Shown: positions 9,702 to 17,722 of the stretch, piece after piece
Layout: the number at the start of each line of letters is the position of its first letter
How positions within the stretch are numbered: position 1 is the first letter of the stretch
NCBI GenBank assembly: GCA_020629755.1
Contig: JAHDCS010000002.1
Span: 1-64,000, forward strand
Source of the DNA: Flavobacteriales bacterium
GTDB taxonomy: Bacteria; Bacteroidota; Bacteroidia; Flavobacteriales_G; JALEGO01
Direction: 5' to 3'
Length of the DNA: 64,000 nt
Notes under the pieces: generated by a model
The model's input: only the letters and a program-made list of their open reading frames with translations
Databases searched by the model: none
Told to the model about the DNA's origin: nothing
Position numbers and translations under genes: made by a program

Positions 9702-10526
9702 TTATTTTTTACCGTGTGCAATCAATAAATCAACTAAAGATACAGAAGCATCTTCCATGTCATTTAATATGCTATCAATTTTTGCGACAATAAAGTTGTA
9801 AAATATCTGAAGGAAAATAGCTACAACTAAACCTGCAACAGTTGTAATAAGAGCTACTTTAATACCTCCTGCCACAATGGCTGGTGAAATATTGTTTGCT
9901 TCAGCAATTGCATCAAAAGCTCCAATCATACCAATTACAGTACCCATAAAACCAAGCATAGGCGCTAGTGCAATAAAAAGAGAAATCCAAGATACCCCTC
10001 TTTCTAAACGACCCGCTTCTACATTTCCGTAGGCAGTGACTGATTTTTCAACCATATCCAAACCTTCGCTGTGCCTGTCAAGTCCTTGATAAAAAATACT
10101 GGCTACCGGCCCTGCGGTATTTCTACACACCTCTTTAGCCGCATCAACACCTCCGTTTTGAAGAGCAGACTCTACATTATCTAATAGCTTTTTGTTGTTA
10201 GTACTCGCCATTGTTAAATAGATTATTCTTTCAATAGAGAGCGCAAGTCCTAAAATGAAACAGATTAATACAATAGCCATAAATAATGGCCCTCCGTCAA
10301 TAAAGGTTTTTTTCATAGTTTGATGAAACCCTCTTGATTCTTCAGTCTCTTCTGTGAGTTCTTCGATTGGCTCAGGCTCAACAGCTGGTTCAACAGCAGC
10401 TTCTTGAGCGGCAGCATCCACTTGCTCAGCTTGATCATCTGTAGTAGCAACATCTGCATCTTGAGCATAAAATGGATTTAAAACCAAGCAGGCGAACAAT
10501 CCAAATAATAACGAAACTTTTTTCAT
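9702..10526 (-). CDS. exbB: MotA/TolQ/ExbB proton channel family protein
   Basis: A 274-residue ExbB-type channel subunit. It has a cleavable-looking signal segment (1-21), an acidic Glu/Ala/Pro-rich linker (about 23-65), a first membrane span near 75-103, a cytoplasmic loop, and two more spans near 175-205 and 213-247. The core LAPMLGFMGTVIGMIGAF is the MotA/TolQ/ExbB signature. It forms the pentameric proton channel that, with ExbD, drives TonB. It is the first gene of a minus-strand operon exbB-x-exbD-exbD, possibly with lysC. No TonB gene is present nearby; it must be elsewhere. The substrate receptors could include the FecA-like receptor at 17.7 kb. Confidence 0.9.
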   Translation of the reverse strand: MKKVSLLFGLFACLVLNPFYAQDADVATTDDQAEQVDAAAQEAAVEPAVEPEPIEELTEETEESRGFHQTMKKTFIDGGPLFMAIVLICFILGLALSIERIIYLTMASTNNKKLLDNVESALQNGGVDAAKEVCRNTAGPVASIFYQGLDRHSEGLDMVEKSVTAYGNVEAGRLERGVSWISLFIALAPMLGFMGTVIGMIGAFDAIAEANNISPAIVAGGIKVALITTVAGLVVAIFLQIFYNFIVAKIDSILNDMEDASVSLVDLLIAHGKK

Positions 10527-10549
10527 AGGTTAAATCATTTTAATGAGCT

Positions 10550-10557
10550 CAAAAATA
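10550..10557 (-). promoter_or_regulatory. Bacteroidota -7 box before exbB
   Basis: TATTTTTG on the minus strand matches TAnnTTTG, the known -7 element of the Bacteroidota primary sigma factor. It ends 23 nt before the exbB start codon. A TTG lies 13 nt upstream of it, closer than the usual -33 element. Confidence 0.5.
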
Positions 10558-10654
10558 GTAAAAAAAAGTTCAATAGGGCAAAAACCAAAAAAATTATCAA
10601 ATCCTGTAAGGATTTATTTCTCAAAGATGTCTATATAATCCGGGATAAACCCAA

Positions 10655-10662
10655 TACCTTTG
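10655..10662 (+). promoter_or_regulatory. -7 box immediately before the MbnP-like gene (leaderless geometry)
   Basis: TACCTTTG matches TAnnTTTG exactly and ends only 4 nt before the ATG at 10667. Transcription starting a few bases downstream of this box would begin at or next to the start codon. The next in-frame ATG lies 19 codons later, inside the signal peptide, so the start cannot be moved sensibly. Confidence 0.55.
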
Positions 10663-10666
10663 TATC

Positions 10667-11464
10667 ATGTTTCAAAAACCAATTGTTATAAACATCCTTA
10701 TTCTTGCTCTTATAAGCTTATTAATGGGGCAAATCTCTTGTAAGCCAAAAGGGTGCATAGATTTAAAGGCGAGTAATTATAATCCAGAAGCAAAAAAAGA
10801 TGACGGGAGCTGCCTATACCCTAATACCGCTTCTTTTTCTTTCGTACCAAAATACAACGCAGATTTAATATCCCCCCAAACCACTCATCAAATTAACGAT
10901 TCAGTAGAGATACAGTTTACTAAAATTAAATTTTACCTCTCAGGCTTTTTATTTGATCAGACCAGTATCGATGAGCCTATCTTAGTTGATTTATTTGAGA
11001 ACAACAGCGCCGAATTAAGCCTGCCAAGTGATGTGATTGCCGTTGAAGAACTTAGGTTTTCTACCGGACTTACATCTGTTTTGAATAATACAGATGCAAA
11101 TACTCAAACAGAAGACTCTCCTCTTTCTTCTATTTCAGGCAACATGTGGTGGGGTTGGGCAAAAAAATATATCTTTTTTAAGATTGAAGGTAAATACAAT
11201 CTTAATAACGAGGGTTTTACACGCAGTTTTGTTTACCATGTAGGCGGAGAAGAATACAGCAGGATGTTTTCGCATCAGTTTACACCTATACGCCCTCTAA
11301 CAGACAGTCAAATAGAAATAGACTTAGATTTAAGCAAATTGTTTGAGCCTGGCGCTTCTCAAATTGACATTACCAATGAAGATCAAACAGATACCTTTGA
11401 TTACCCAGAGTTGGCAGTGAAAGTTGCCGATAAGTTTCTTAACGTTTTTCAGATAGCAGAATAG
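10667..11464 (+). CDS. MbnP-like (copper-binding type) lipoprotein
   Basis: A 265-residue predicted lipoprotein: hydrophobic leader with lipobox-like GQISC, Cys at residue 25. Close after it is the Bacteroidota motif GCIDLKASNYNPEAKKDDGS, followed by Cys, a small Asp/Cys segment seen in many surface proteins of this phylum. The rest matches the MbnP-like fold: DSVEIQFTKIKFYLSG near 80-95 and later WWGWAKKYIFFKIEG near 160. MbnP proteins were first described with methanobactin and copper systems and are usually encoded next to a MbnH/MauG-type cytochrome peroxidase. No such partner is seen here; mreB follows 65 nt downstream. Metal binding is inferred from the family only. Confidence 0.75.
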   Translation: MFQKPIVINILILALISLLMGQISCKPKGCIDLKASNYNPEAKKDDGSCLYPNTASFSFVPKYNADLISPQTTHQINDSVEIQFTKIKFYLSGFLFDQTSIDEPILVDLFENNSAELSLPSDVIAVEELRFSTGLTSVLNNTDANTQTEDSPLSSISGNMWWGWAKKYIFFKIEGKYNLNNEGFTRSFVYHVGGEEYSRMFSHQFTPIRPLTDSQIEIDLDLSKLFEPGASQIDITNEDQTDTFDYPELAVKVADKFLNVFQIAE

Positions 11465-11529
11465 TTTATACGCTCTAATAGACTCGTATTCAGAGAAAAA
11501 TCACTAAATTGCAGGTTACTTAAGAAACC

Positions 11530-12561
11530 ATGGGTTTTTTTGACTTTTTAACGCAAGAAATAGCCATAGATTTAGGCACCGCCAACACTATTATCATTCA
11601 TAATGATAAGGTGGTGGTAGATGAACCGTCAATAGTAGCGCTTGACCGTAAAACGGATAAGGTTATAGCGGTAGGTAAGATGGCCCAAAAAATGCATGGT
11701 AAAACACATGAAAACATCAAGACTATTCGTCCATTAAAAGATGGTGTAATTGCAGACTTTTCTGCAGCGGAGTATATGATCAGAGAAATGATCAAGATGT
11801 TTAATATGAAGAAGGGTTGGTTTTCAGCCACCTCTTTAAGAATGGTGATTTGTATTCCGTCTGGTATTACGGAGGTAGAAAAAAGAGCGGTAATTGATTC
11901 TGCAGAACACGCAGGCGCTAAAGAAGTCAAATTGATTCATGAACCTATGGCCGCCGCTATTGGCATTGGTATTGATGTAGAAGAACCTGTCGGTAATATG
12001 ATTATTGATATTGGTGGAGGAACAAGTGAAATTGCAGTGATTGCCTTAGGGGGGATTGTGTGTGACAAATCAATACGAGTGGCCGGAGATGAATTCACAA
12101 ACGATATTGAAGAATACATGCGTCGTCAACACAATATTTTGATTGGAGAGCGTACTGCTGAGCTTATTAAAATTAATGTAGGAGCCGCTTTAGAAGATTT
12201 AGATGATGACCCACCTTCAGATTATCCGGTGCATGGCCGTGATCTGGTAACGGGAGTACCCAAAGAGATATACATTACCTATAAAGAAATAGTAGAAGCG
12301 TTAGATAAGTCTATTTCAAAAATAGAAGAAGCCGTTTTATTTGCCCTTGAAATGACTCCCCCTGAGCTGTCGGCAGACATTTACAGAACAGGTATTTATA
12401 TGGCTGGTGGCGGATCAATGCTTAGAGGATTAGCAAAGCGTATTTCTTTAAAAACAAAGCTACCGGTACATGTGGCAGAAGACCCTTTAAGGGCGGTTGC
12501 AAGAGGCACAGGGATTGCGCTTAAGAACATGGATAAATTCCCGTTTTTGATTTCGTCTTAA
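11530..12561 (+). CDS. mreB: Rod shape-determining protein MreB
   Basis: The bacterial actin MreB, 343 residues, full length. The phosphate 1 loop AIDLGTANT is at residues 12-20, the phosphate 2 region DIGGGTSEIAVIALGG near 160-175, and the adenosine site MAGGGSMLRG near 297-306. MreB filaments move along the inner membrane and guide the lateral wall synthesis machinery, so the cell is expected to be a rod. mreC follows after 23 nt. A GGGGGGAT octamer lies in the codons for LGGI at 12049. Confidence 0.95.
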   Translation: MGFFDFLTQEIAIDLGTANTIIIHNDKVVVDEPSIVALDRKTDKVIAVGKMAQKMHGKTHENIKTIRPLKDGVIADFSAAEYMIREMIKMFNMKKGWFSATSLRMVICIPSGITEVEKRAVIDSAEHAGAKEVKLIHEPMAAAIGIGIDVEEPVGNMIIDIGGGTSEIAVIALGGIVCDKSIRVAGDEFTNDIEEYMRRQHNILIGERTAELIKINVGAALEDLDDDPPSDYPVHGRDLVTGVPKEIYITYKEIVEALDKSISKIEEAVLFALEMTPPELSADIYRTGIYMAGGGSMLRGLAKRISLKTKLPVHVAEDPLRAVARGTGIALKNMDKFPFLISS

Positions 12562-12584
12562 TACTCTAAAAAAGATTATCTCAA

Positions 12585-13424
12585 ATGTACAAACTTGTAC
12601 AGTTTATTTTAAAGCACCTTTCGGTTATCTATTTTTTGATGTTAAGCGGAGCGTCACTTGTTTTAATATATAGTCAAAACCATTATCATAAAACCACTTT
12701 TCTATCTGGATATAAAGAAATATCGGGCCGATACTTTTCAATGATTGACAAAAGCAAAGAGTACTTTGCGCTAAAACAAGAGAATAGAGCGCTGATTATT
12801 GAAAATAGAAAACTAAGAGAATCTAATAAAAATGTATTTGAGTATAACACTCCTCAAATCAAGACTATTTTAGATAGCGGATATATACAAAAGTATACGT
12901 ATATAGAAGCTAAAGTGATTGATTTTTCATTAAACAGAGATGTTAATTTTTTTATGCTCAACAGAGGAAAAAAACATGGCATACAAAAAGAGATGGGGGT
13001 CATTAGCGATCAGGGTGTTGTAGGTGTGGTGTTTGATGTCTCAGAAAATTTTTCTTCAGTTATAGCCTTGCTTAATAAAGGCAAGGCAGATTTTTATGGT
13101 GTAGTTGATAAAACGGGTTATGCTGGCCGTATTTCTTGGCGTAGCCAAAACATACAAGAAGTAAGCTTACTGGAAATCCCTCAGAAATCAAAAGTAGAAA
13201 TAGCAAACAAAGTATTAACAGGAAGAGCATCTTCTGTTTTTCCACAAGGCATACCGATTGGAGAGATCATAAAAATTGAGGAACCACAAGGAGAATTATT
13301 TTACGATATAATACTTAAACCTTCGGTCAATTTTTCTAAATTGAATAATGTTTATGTAGTACAAAATATGTACAAACCTGAACAGGATAGTTTAAAACAA
13401 AAGTTTTTACAAGCATTTAATTAA
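12585..13424 (+). CDS. mreC: Rod shape-determining protein MreC
   Basis: MreC of 279 residues: a short cytoplasmic N-terminus, one membrane span near 12-31, a coiled coil near 55-85 (YFALKQENRALIIENRKLRE), then the periplasmic beta-barrel domain (INFFMLNRGKKHGIQKEMGV-type segment near 124-146). It links MreB to the penicillin-binding proteins of the elongation complex. The expected next gene, mreD, is absent: the pyruvate dehydrogenase gene begins directly at the mreC stop. Confidence 0.92.
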   Translation: MYKLVQFILKHLSVIYFLMLSGASLVLIYSQNHYHKTTFLSGYKEISGRYFSMIDKSKEYFALKQENRALIIENRKLRESNKNVFEYNTPQIKTILDSGYIQKYTYIEAKVIDFSLNRDVNFFMLNRGKKHGIQKEMGVISDQGVVGVVFDVSENFSSVIALLNKGKADFYGVVDKTGYAGRISWRSQNIQEVSLLEIPQKSKVEIANKVLTGRASSVFPQGIPIGEIIKIEEPQGELFYDIILKPSVNFSKLNNVYVVQNMYKPEQDSLKQKFLQAFN

Positions 13425-14402
13425 ATGAGAGAGATACAATTTAGAGAAGCCCTGCGAGAGGCCATGTCTGAAGAAATGCGGAAAGACAAGAGCATCTACT
13501 TGATGGGTGAAGAGGTAGCGGAGTATAATGGGGCCTATAAAGTAAGTCAGGGCATGCTCGATGAGTTTGGGTCTGACCGGGTAATAGACACGCCTATTTC
13601 TGAGCTTGGTTTTACAGCGATTGGCATTGGGTCTGCGATGAATGGTTTAAGACCAATTGTTGAGTTTATGACCTGGAATTTTGCAGTTCTAGCCCTGGAT
13701 CAAATCATGAATCATGCGGCTAAAATGTTGCAAATGTCAGCAGGGCAATACAAAGTGCCTATTGTTTTCAGAGGTGGGAATGGATCTGCAGGTCAGTTAG
13801 CGGCCACACACTCACAAAGTTTTGAGGTGATGTATGCACATATTCCGGGCTTAAAAGTGATTACGCCATCTAATCCTTACGATGCAAAAGGGCTTTTAAA
13901 AGCGGCCATTCGTGATGATGATCCGGTGGTGTTTTTAGAATCAGAGAAAATGTACGGCGATAAAGGTGAGGTGCCTGATGGTGAATATTTATTGCCTATC
14001 GGAAAAGCTCATATTACCCAAGAAGGCTCTGATGTAACGGTAGTATCTTTTGGTAAAATCATTAAAGAAGTCTACAAAGCAAACGAAGCATTAAAAAAAG
14101 AAAATATATCTGCAGAGATTATAGACTTAAGAACCATCAGGCCCTTAGATTACAAGACCATTGTAGATTCAGTGAAAAAAACCGGACGATTATTGGTGGT
14201 TGAAGAATCTTGGCCCTATGGGTCTATTGCGAGTGAAATCACTTTTCATGTACAAACCCATGCGTTTGATTATTTAGATGCACCTGTTTATAGGTTAACA
14301 CAAGCCGATACGCCTTTTGCTTTTTCTGTTCCGTTTATAGAAGAGTCTTTGCCTAATGCAGAGCGCGTAATAAAGGCCGTTAAAAAAGTGATGTACATCT
14401 AA
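13425..14402 (+). CDS. pdhB: Pyruvate dehydrogenase E1 component, beta subunit
   Basis: The beta subunit (325 residues) of the thiamine-dependent E1 enzyme that decarboxylates pyruvate for acetyl-CoA synthesis. Family features seen: REALREAMSEEM at the N-terminus, MGEEVAEYNGAYKVSQG near 27-43, the GNGSAGQLAATHSQSFE segment near 119-136, and the transketolase C-terminal domain (IDLRTIRPLDYKTI near 233, VVEESWPYGS near 257). The alpha subunit is not in the window, so E1 is split between loci. The ATG follows the mreC stop codon with no gap, which is unusual for a metabolic gene. Confidence 0.93.
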   Translation: MREIQFREALREAMSEEMRKDKSIYLMGEEVAEYNGAYKVSQGMLDEFGSDRVIDTPISELGFTAIGIGSAMNGLRPIVEFMTWNFAVLALDQIMNHAAKMLQMSAGQYKVPIVFRGGNGSAGQLAATHSQSFEVMYAHIPGLKVITPSNPYDAKGLLKAAIRDDDPVVFLESEKMYGDKGEVPDGEYLLPIGKAHITQEGSDVTVVSFGKIIKEVYKANEALKKENISAEIIDLRTIRPLDYKTIVDSVKKTGRLLVVEESWPYGSIASEITFHVQTHAFDYLDAPVYRLTQADTPFAFSVPFIEESLPNAERVIKAVKKVMYI

Positions 14403-14417
14403 GAACTATACAAGGGT

Positions 14418-15602
14418 TTAAATAACCCCTAGTGTTTTGCCTACTTTTTGAAACGCCTCTAATGCTTTATCTAAATCTTCAGTAGAATGTGCCGCTGAAA
14501 TTTGTGTGCGGATTCGTGCCTGCTCTTTAGGGACCACCGGATAGAAAAACCCAACAGCATACACCCCTTTTTCTAAAAGCATTGCTGCAAATTCTTGCGA
14601 GAGTTTAGCATCGTATAACATAATGGGGACAATCGGAGAATCGCCTTCTTTAATGTCAAAGCCTAGCGCTTTAATTTTAGATTTAAAATACTGGGTGTTG
14701 GCTTCTAGTTTATCGCGCAAAGCGGTAGATTGACTTAATAGATCCATCACCTTTATGCTTGCACCTGTAATAATTGGAGAGAGTGAATTCGAAAATAAAT
14801 AAGGCCTTGAACGTTGCCTGAGCATATCAATAATTTCTTTTCTTCCGGATGTAAATCCCCCCATAGATCCTCCCAAAGCTTTACCTAAGGTGCTGGTAAT
14901 AATATCTATTCGGCCCATTACATTGTGATATTCAGCAGTACCTCGGCCCGTTTTGCCTATAAACCCCGTCGCATGGCAATCATCCACCATAACTAAAGCC
15001 TTGTATTTGTCAGCCAAATCACAAATCTTATCAAGGCGGGCAATATCGCCGTCCATTGAAAACACACCATCAGTTACAATGATTTTAAATCTATCGGCAG
15101 AGGCCTCTTTGAGTTTTAACTCAAGATCTTTCATATCGCTGTGTTTATAACGGTAACGTTTGGCCTTGCATAGACGAATCCCATCAATAATAGAGGCGTG
15201 GTTTAGGCTGTCTGAGATAATGGCATCTTCAGCGGTAAATAAGGGCTCAAACACCCCGCCATTGGCGTCAAAACAGGCGGCATATAAAATAGTGTCATCG
15301 GTGTGTAAAAAGCTCGAGATTTTTTGTTCTAACTCTTTGTGTATATCTTGTGTGCCGCAAATAAACCGAACAGATGACATGCCAAAACCATGAGAATCTA
15401 TATACGATTTTGCAGCTTCAATGACTTGTGTGTTTGCCGATAACCCCAAATAATTATTCGCACACATAATCACCACATCTTTGGTTGTGTCAGTGTTTAT
15501 GCGCGCGCCTTGCGGGGTGGTGATGATCCGCTCAGATTTATAAAGCCCTTGGTTTTTAATCTGTAAAAGTTCTTTTTCTAAAAACTGCTTATTGCTGTAC
15601 AT
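14418..15602 (-). CDS. kbl: Glycine C-acetyltransferase (2-amino-3-ketobutyrate CoA ligase)
   Basis: A PLP-dependent alpha-oxoamine synthase of 394 residues that cleaves 2-amino-3-ketobutyrate with CoA to glycine and acetyl-CoA in threonine breakdown. CANNYLGLS lies near 48, the aspartate that binds the pyridine nitrogen is in VDDCHATGF near 204, and the catalytic lysine is in STLGKALGGSMGG near 240. The start is set at the ATG at 15602 (MYSNKQFLEKELLQI); a TTG seven codons upstream lies inside the promoter box at 15621-15628. No threonine dehydrogenase gene is adjacent. Its end converges on pdhB with a 15-nt gap. Confidence 0.9.
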   Translation of the reverse strand: MYSNKQFLEKELLQIKNQGLYKSERIITTPQGARINTDTTKDVVIMCANNYLGLSANTQVIEAAKSYIDSHGFGMSSVRFICGTQDIHKELEQKISSFLHTDDTILYAACFDANGGVFEPLFTAEDAIISDSLNHASIIDGIRLCKAKRYRYKHSDMKDLELKLKEASADRFKIIVTDGVFSMDGDIARLDKICDLADKYKALVMVDDCHATGFIGKTGRGTAEYHNVMGRIDIITSTLGKALGGSMGGFTSGRKEIIDMLRQRSRPYLFSNSLSPIITGASIKVMDLLSQSTALRDKLEANTQYFKSKIKALGFDIKEGDSPIVPIMLYDAKLSQEFAAMLLEKGVYAVGFFYPVVPKEQARIRTQISAAHSTEDLDKALEAFQKVGKTLGVI

Positions 15603-15620
15603 ACTAAAAATTTTACTGCA

Positions 15621-15628
15621 CAAACCTA
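15621..15628 (-). promoter_or_regulatory. Bacteroidota -7 box before kbl
   Basis: TAGGTTTG on the minus strand matches TAnnTTTG and ends 18 nt before the kbl ATG at 15602. It covers the alternative TTG start, so it decides the start in favour of 15602. Confidence 0.55.
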
Positions 15629-15702
15629 CACAAAATACCCATTGTGTTTTTTATATTCTACAATAAAGTTGTATCATTGATATTGGTGCTAAACAGCTAC
15701 AT

Positions 15703-17655
15703 ATGAAAATTTTAAATACACTTTTTATTTGCTTTTTTTTGGGGGGATGTCATACGCTTTTTTCTCAATGTTCATTAAGTATGACTGTCACGGTTAATAA
15801 TGTTAACGGAACGGGTAATAGCAACGGAAGTATAGTGGTAAATACAACAGGAGGCGTTGGCGATTTGGTATATGTAATTGATACGAACGGAACGACTTAT
15901 TCTGATCATCAGACAGCATCTAATTCTCATACTTTTTCTGGTCTTTGGGAAGGGACATATGATATTTTTGTGAAAGAATTTGATAACCCATTCTGTGCAG
16001 TAAATGAATTAAGCGTGTTTGTGGGCACCAATGCGGTTTCTGGAGTTTTGGACTGTTCTAATCCGGTAGTGTTGTCTTGTAACACGCCTTATGATGGCAA
16101 TACAAGTACAGGAACAAATAATGTTGAAACGTATGCGTGTACAAGTTGGGTAGAGCAAGGGCCTGAAATTGTACATACCTTTACCCCAACAGTGAACGGC
16201 GGATTTGGCGTCAAATTAACCAATTACCAGGTTAATAATGCAGATAAAGACGTTTATATTTTAACCTCTTGTGACCCGAGTTCCTGTACAGGCCAGGTAT
16301 TTTCTGATTCGGCTTATTTTGCCAATGGAGTGGCGGGTACAACCTATTATATAGTAGTGGATGATGATAATGGTGTAGCGGGCCCATATACGATAAATGT
16401 AAGCTGTGAGAATGACACCAATCAGACAGATCCTTGTGACGGAATATCCGTTAATATGGGTGGTAGTGATGAAACTATTAACGGCGCAGACGGAACGGCA
16501 AGTGCAAGTGTAACAGGTGTACCTAGTGGAGAGACGGCTACGTATACTTGGTCTACTTCTGATACTACTAGTGCTTTAGATAGTTTATCAGCAGGCGTTT
16601 ACATGGTTACTGTGAACATTACTAACGGATGTGTACTGACAGATCAAATCGAAATTTTTGACAGTAGCGGTGATCCGTGTTCAGGTATTTCAGTAGTGCC
16701 TTCTGCTACAGACGAGAGTAGTTCGGGTGCTATGGACGGAATAGCTTCTGTGGCTGTAAGTGGTATTTCTGCGGATTCTGCTTCTTTTTCTTGGGATGAT
16801 GCAAGCACCAATGATAGTCTCACGGGGCTTAGTGCAGGCACCTATTCTGTGACAGTAAGTTTTACAAACGGATGTGTAATTAATCAGAGCGTAACCATCG
16901 GGGTGAATAATAATTGTAACCTTAACTTAAATTTTGTAACTACCGATGAAACAGATACCAATGCAGCAAATGGCACCATTACTGCTACTGTTTCAGGCGG
17001 ATCAGGCGATTATCAATACTTTTGGAGTAATGGTGCTCCTGACACCAATTTAATTACTGCTTTAACACCAGGTGTCTATACATTAACAGCAACAGATTTA
17101 AGTGACAATTGTATCGTAACTGATTCGGTGACTATTTTCTCTGCGGCTAATCCATGTGCGCTTACCATTCAGGTTAATGCACTTCCGGCAACAGGCCCAG
17201 CAGAGACAGATGGAGCGGCATCCATTTTAGTGTCTGGTGGAACACCTCCGTATGCCTATATGTGGAATACAGGCAGTACAGACGCAGAAATCTTTAATTT
17301 AACGACAGCTACTTATGTGGTGACAGTTGAAGATCAAGACGGCTGCAGTGAAATTGTGCCTATTTTTGTGACTGTTGTTGGGGTGGATCAGGTAATAGAC
17401 CCATTAATAGATCAAAATGTGCGTGTTTTTCCGAATCCGACCAGTGATCTGTTATATCTGAAAAGTTCAGAAGATTTAGAAGGGGTGAGCTACCAGGTCT
17501 ATTCTTCTTCTGGAAAAAATGTGTACTCTAACACTGTGCAAAAAAGAACCAATGAGGCTCAAATAGATCTTCAAAATTATCCTAAGGGGATTTATCTATT
17601 AAAGATCACATCGCCTGAAGGTGCTCCAGTTTGGCTTCGTGTGCTGAAGCAGTAG
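15703..17655 (+). CDS. T9SS-secreted protein with SprB-type repeats
   Basis: A 650-residue secreted protein with a signal peptide (1-22, ending FSQ), a pre-peptidase-like beta domain around 110-245 (TFTPTVNGGFGVKL ... YYIVVDDDNG), and at least three tandem SprB-like repeats (about 250-560) with the recurring pattern ATYTW/FSW/YFWS... LSAGVYMVTV. The last 80 residues form a type A T9SS sorting domain (VFPNPTSDLLYLKS, then GIYLLKITSPEG). SprB repeats occur in mobile surface adhesins of gliding Flavobacteriia. The role is probably surface adhesion; no catalytic motif is seen. A GGGGGGAT octamer lies in the signal-peptide codons at 15741. Confidence 0.82.
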   Translation: MKILNTLFICFFLGGCHTLFSQCSLSMTVTVNNVNGTGNSNGSIVVNTTGGVGDLVYVIDTNGTTYSDHQTASNSHTFSGLWEGTYDIFVKEFDNPFCAVNELSVFVGTNAVSGVLDCSNPVVLSCNTPYDGNTSTGTNNVETYACTSWVEQGPEIVHTFTPTVNGGFGVKLTNYQVNNADKDVYILTSCDPSSCTGQVFSDSAYFANGVAGTTYYIVVDDDNGVAGPYTINVSCENDTNQTDPCDGISVNMGGSDETINGADGTASASVTGVPSGETATYTWSTSDTTSALDSLSAGVYMVTVNITNGCVLTDQIEIFDSSGDPCSGISVVPSATDESSSGAMDGIASVAVSGISADSASFSWDDASTNDSLTGLSAGTYSVTVSFTNGCVINQSVTIGVNNNCNLNLNFVTTDETDTNAANGTITATVSGGSGDYQYFWSNGAPDTNLITALTPGVYTLTATDLSDNCIVTDSVTIFSAANPCALTIQVNALPATGPAETDGAASILVSGGTPPYAYMWNTGSTDAEIFNLTTATYVVTVEDQDGCSEIVPIFVTVVGVDQVIDPLIDQNVRVFPNPTSDLLYLKSSEDLEGVSYQVYSSSGKNVYSNTVQKRTNEAQIDLQNYPKGIYLLKITSPEGAPVWLRVLKQ

Positions 17656-17708
17656 CCGCACTTTAAAATTTACCTAATTGTAGGTATTTTCATTTTAGTG
17701 GTTCATTA

Positions 17709-17716
17709 TACTTTTG
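17709..17716 (+). promoter_or_regulatory. -7 box immediately before the TonB receptor gene
   Basis: TACTTTTG matches TAnnTTTG and ends 6 nt before the ATG at 17723. It overlaps an in-frame TTG at 17714, which makes the ATG the likelier start and gives a leader of almost no length. Confidence 0.5.
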
Positions 17717-17722
17717 TTTAGA

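Noticed and set aside
14411..14428. Small hairpin between pdhB and kbl as a terminator
   Set aside because: Only about five base pairs (GGGTT/AACCC), overlapping the kbl stop, and no T run on either side.
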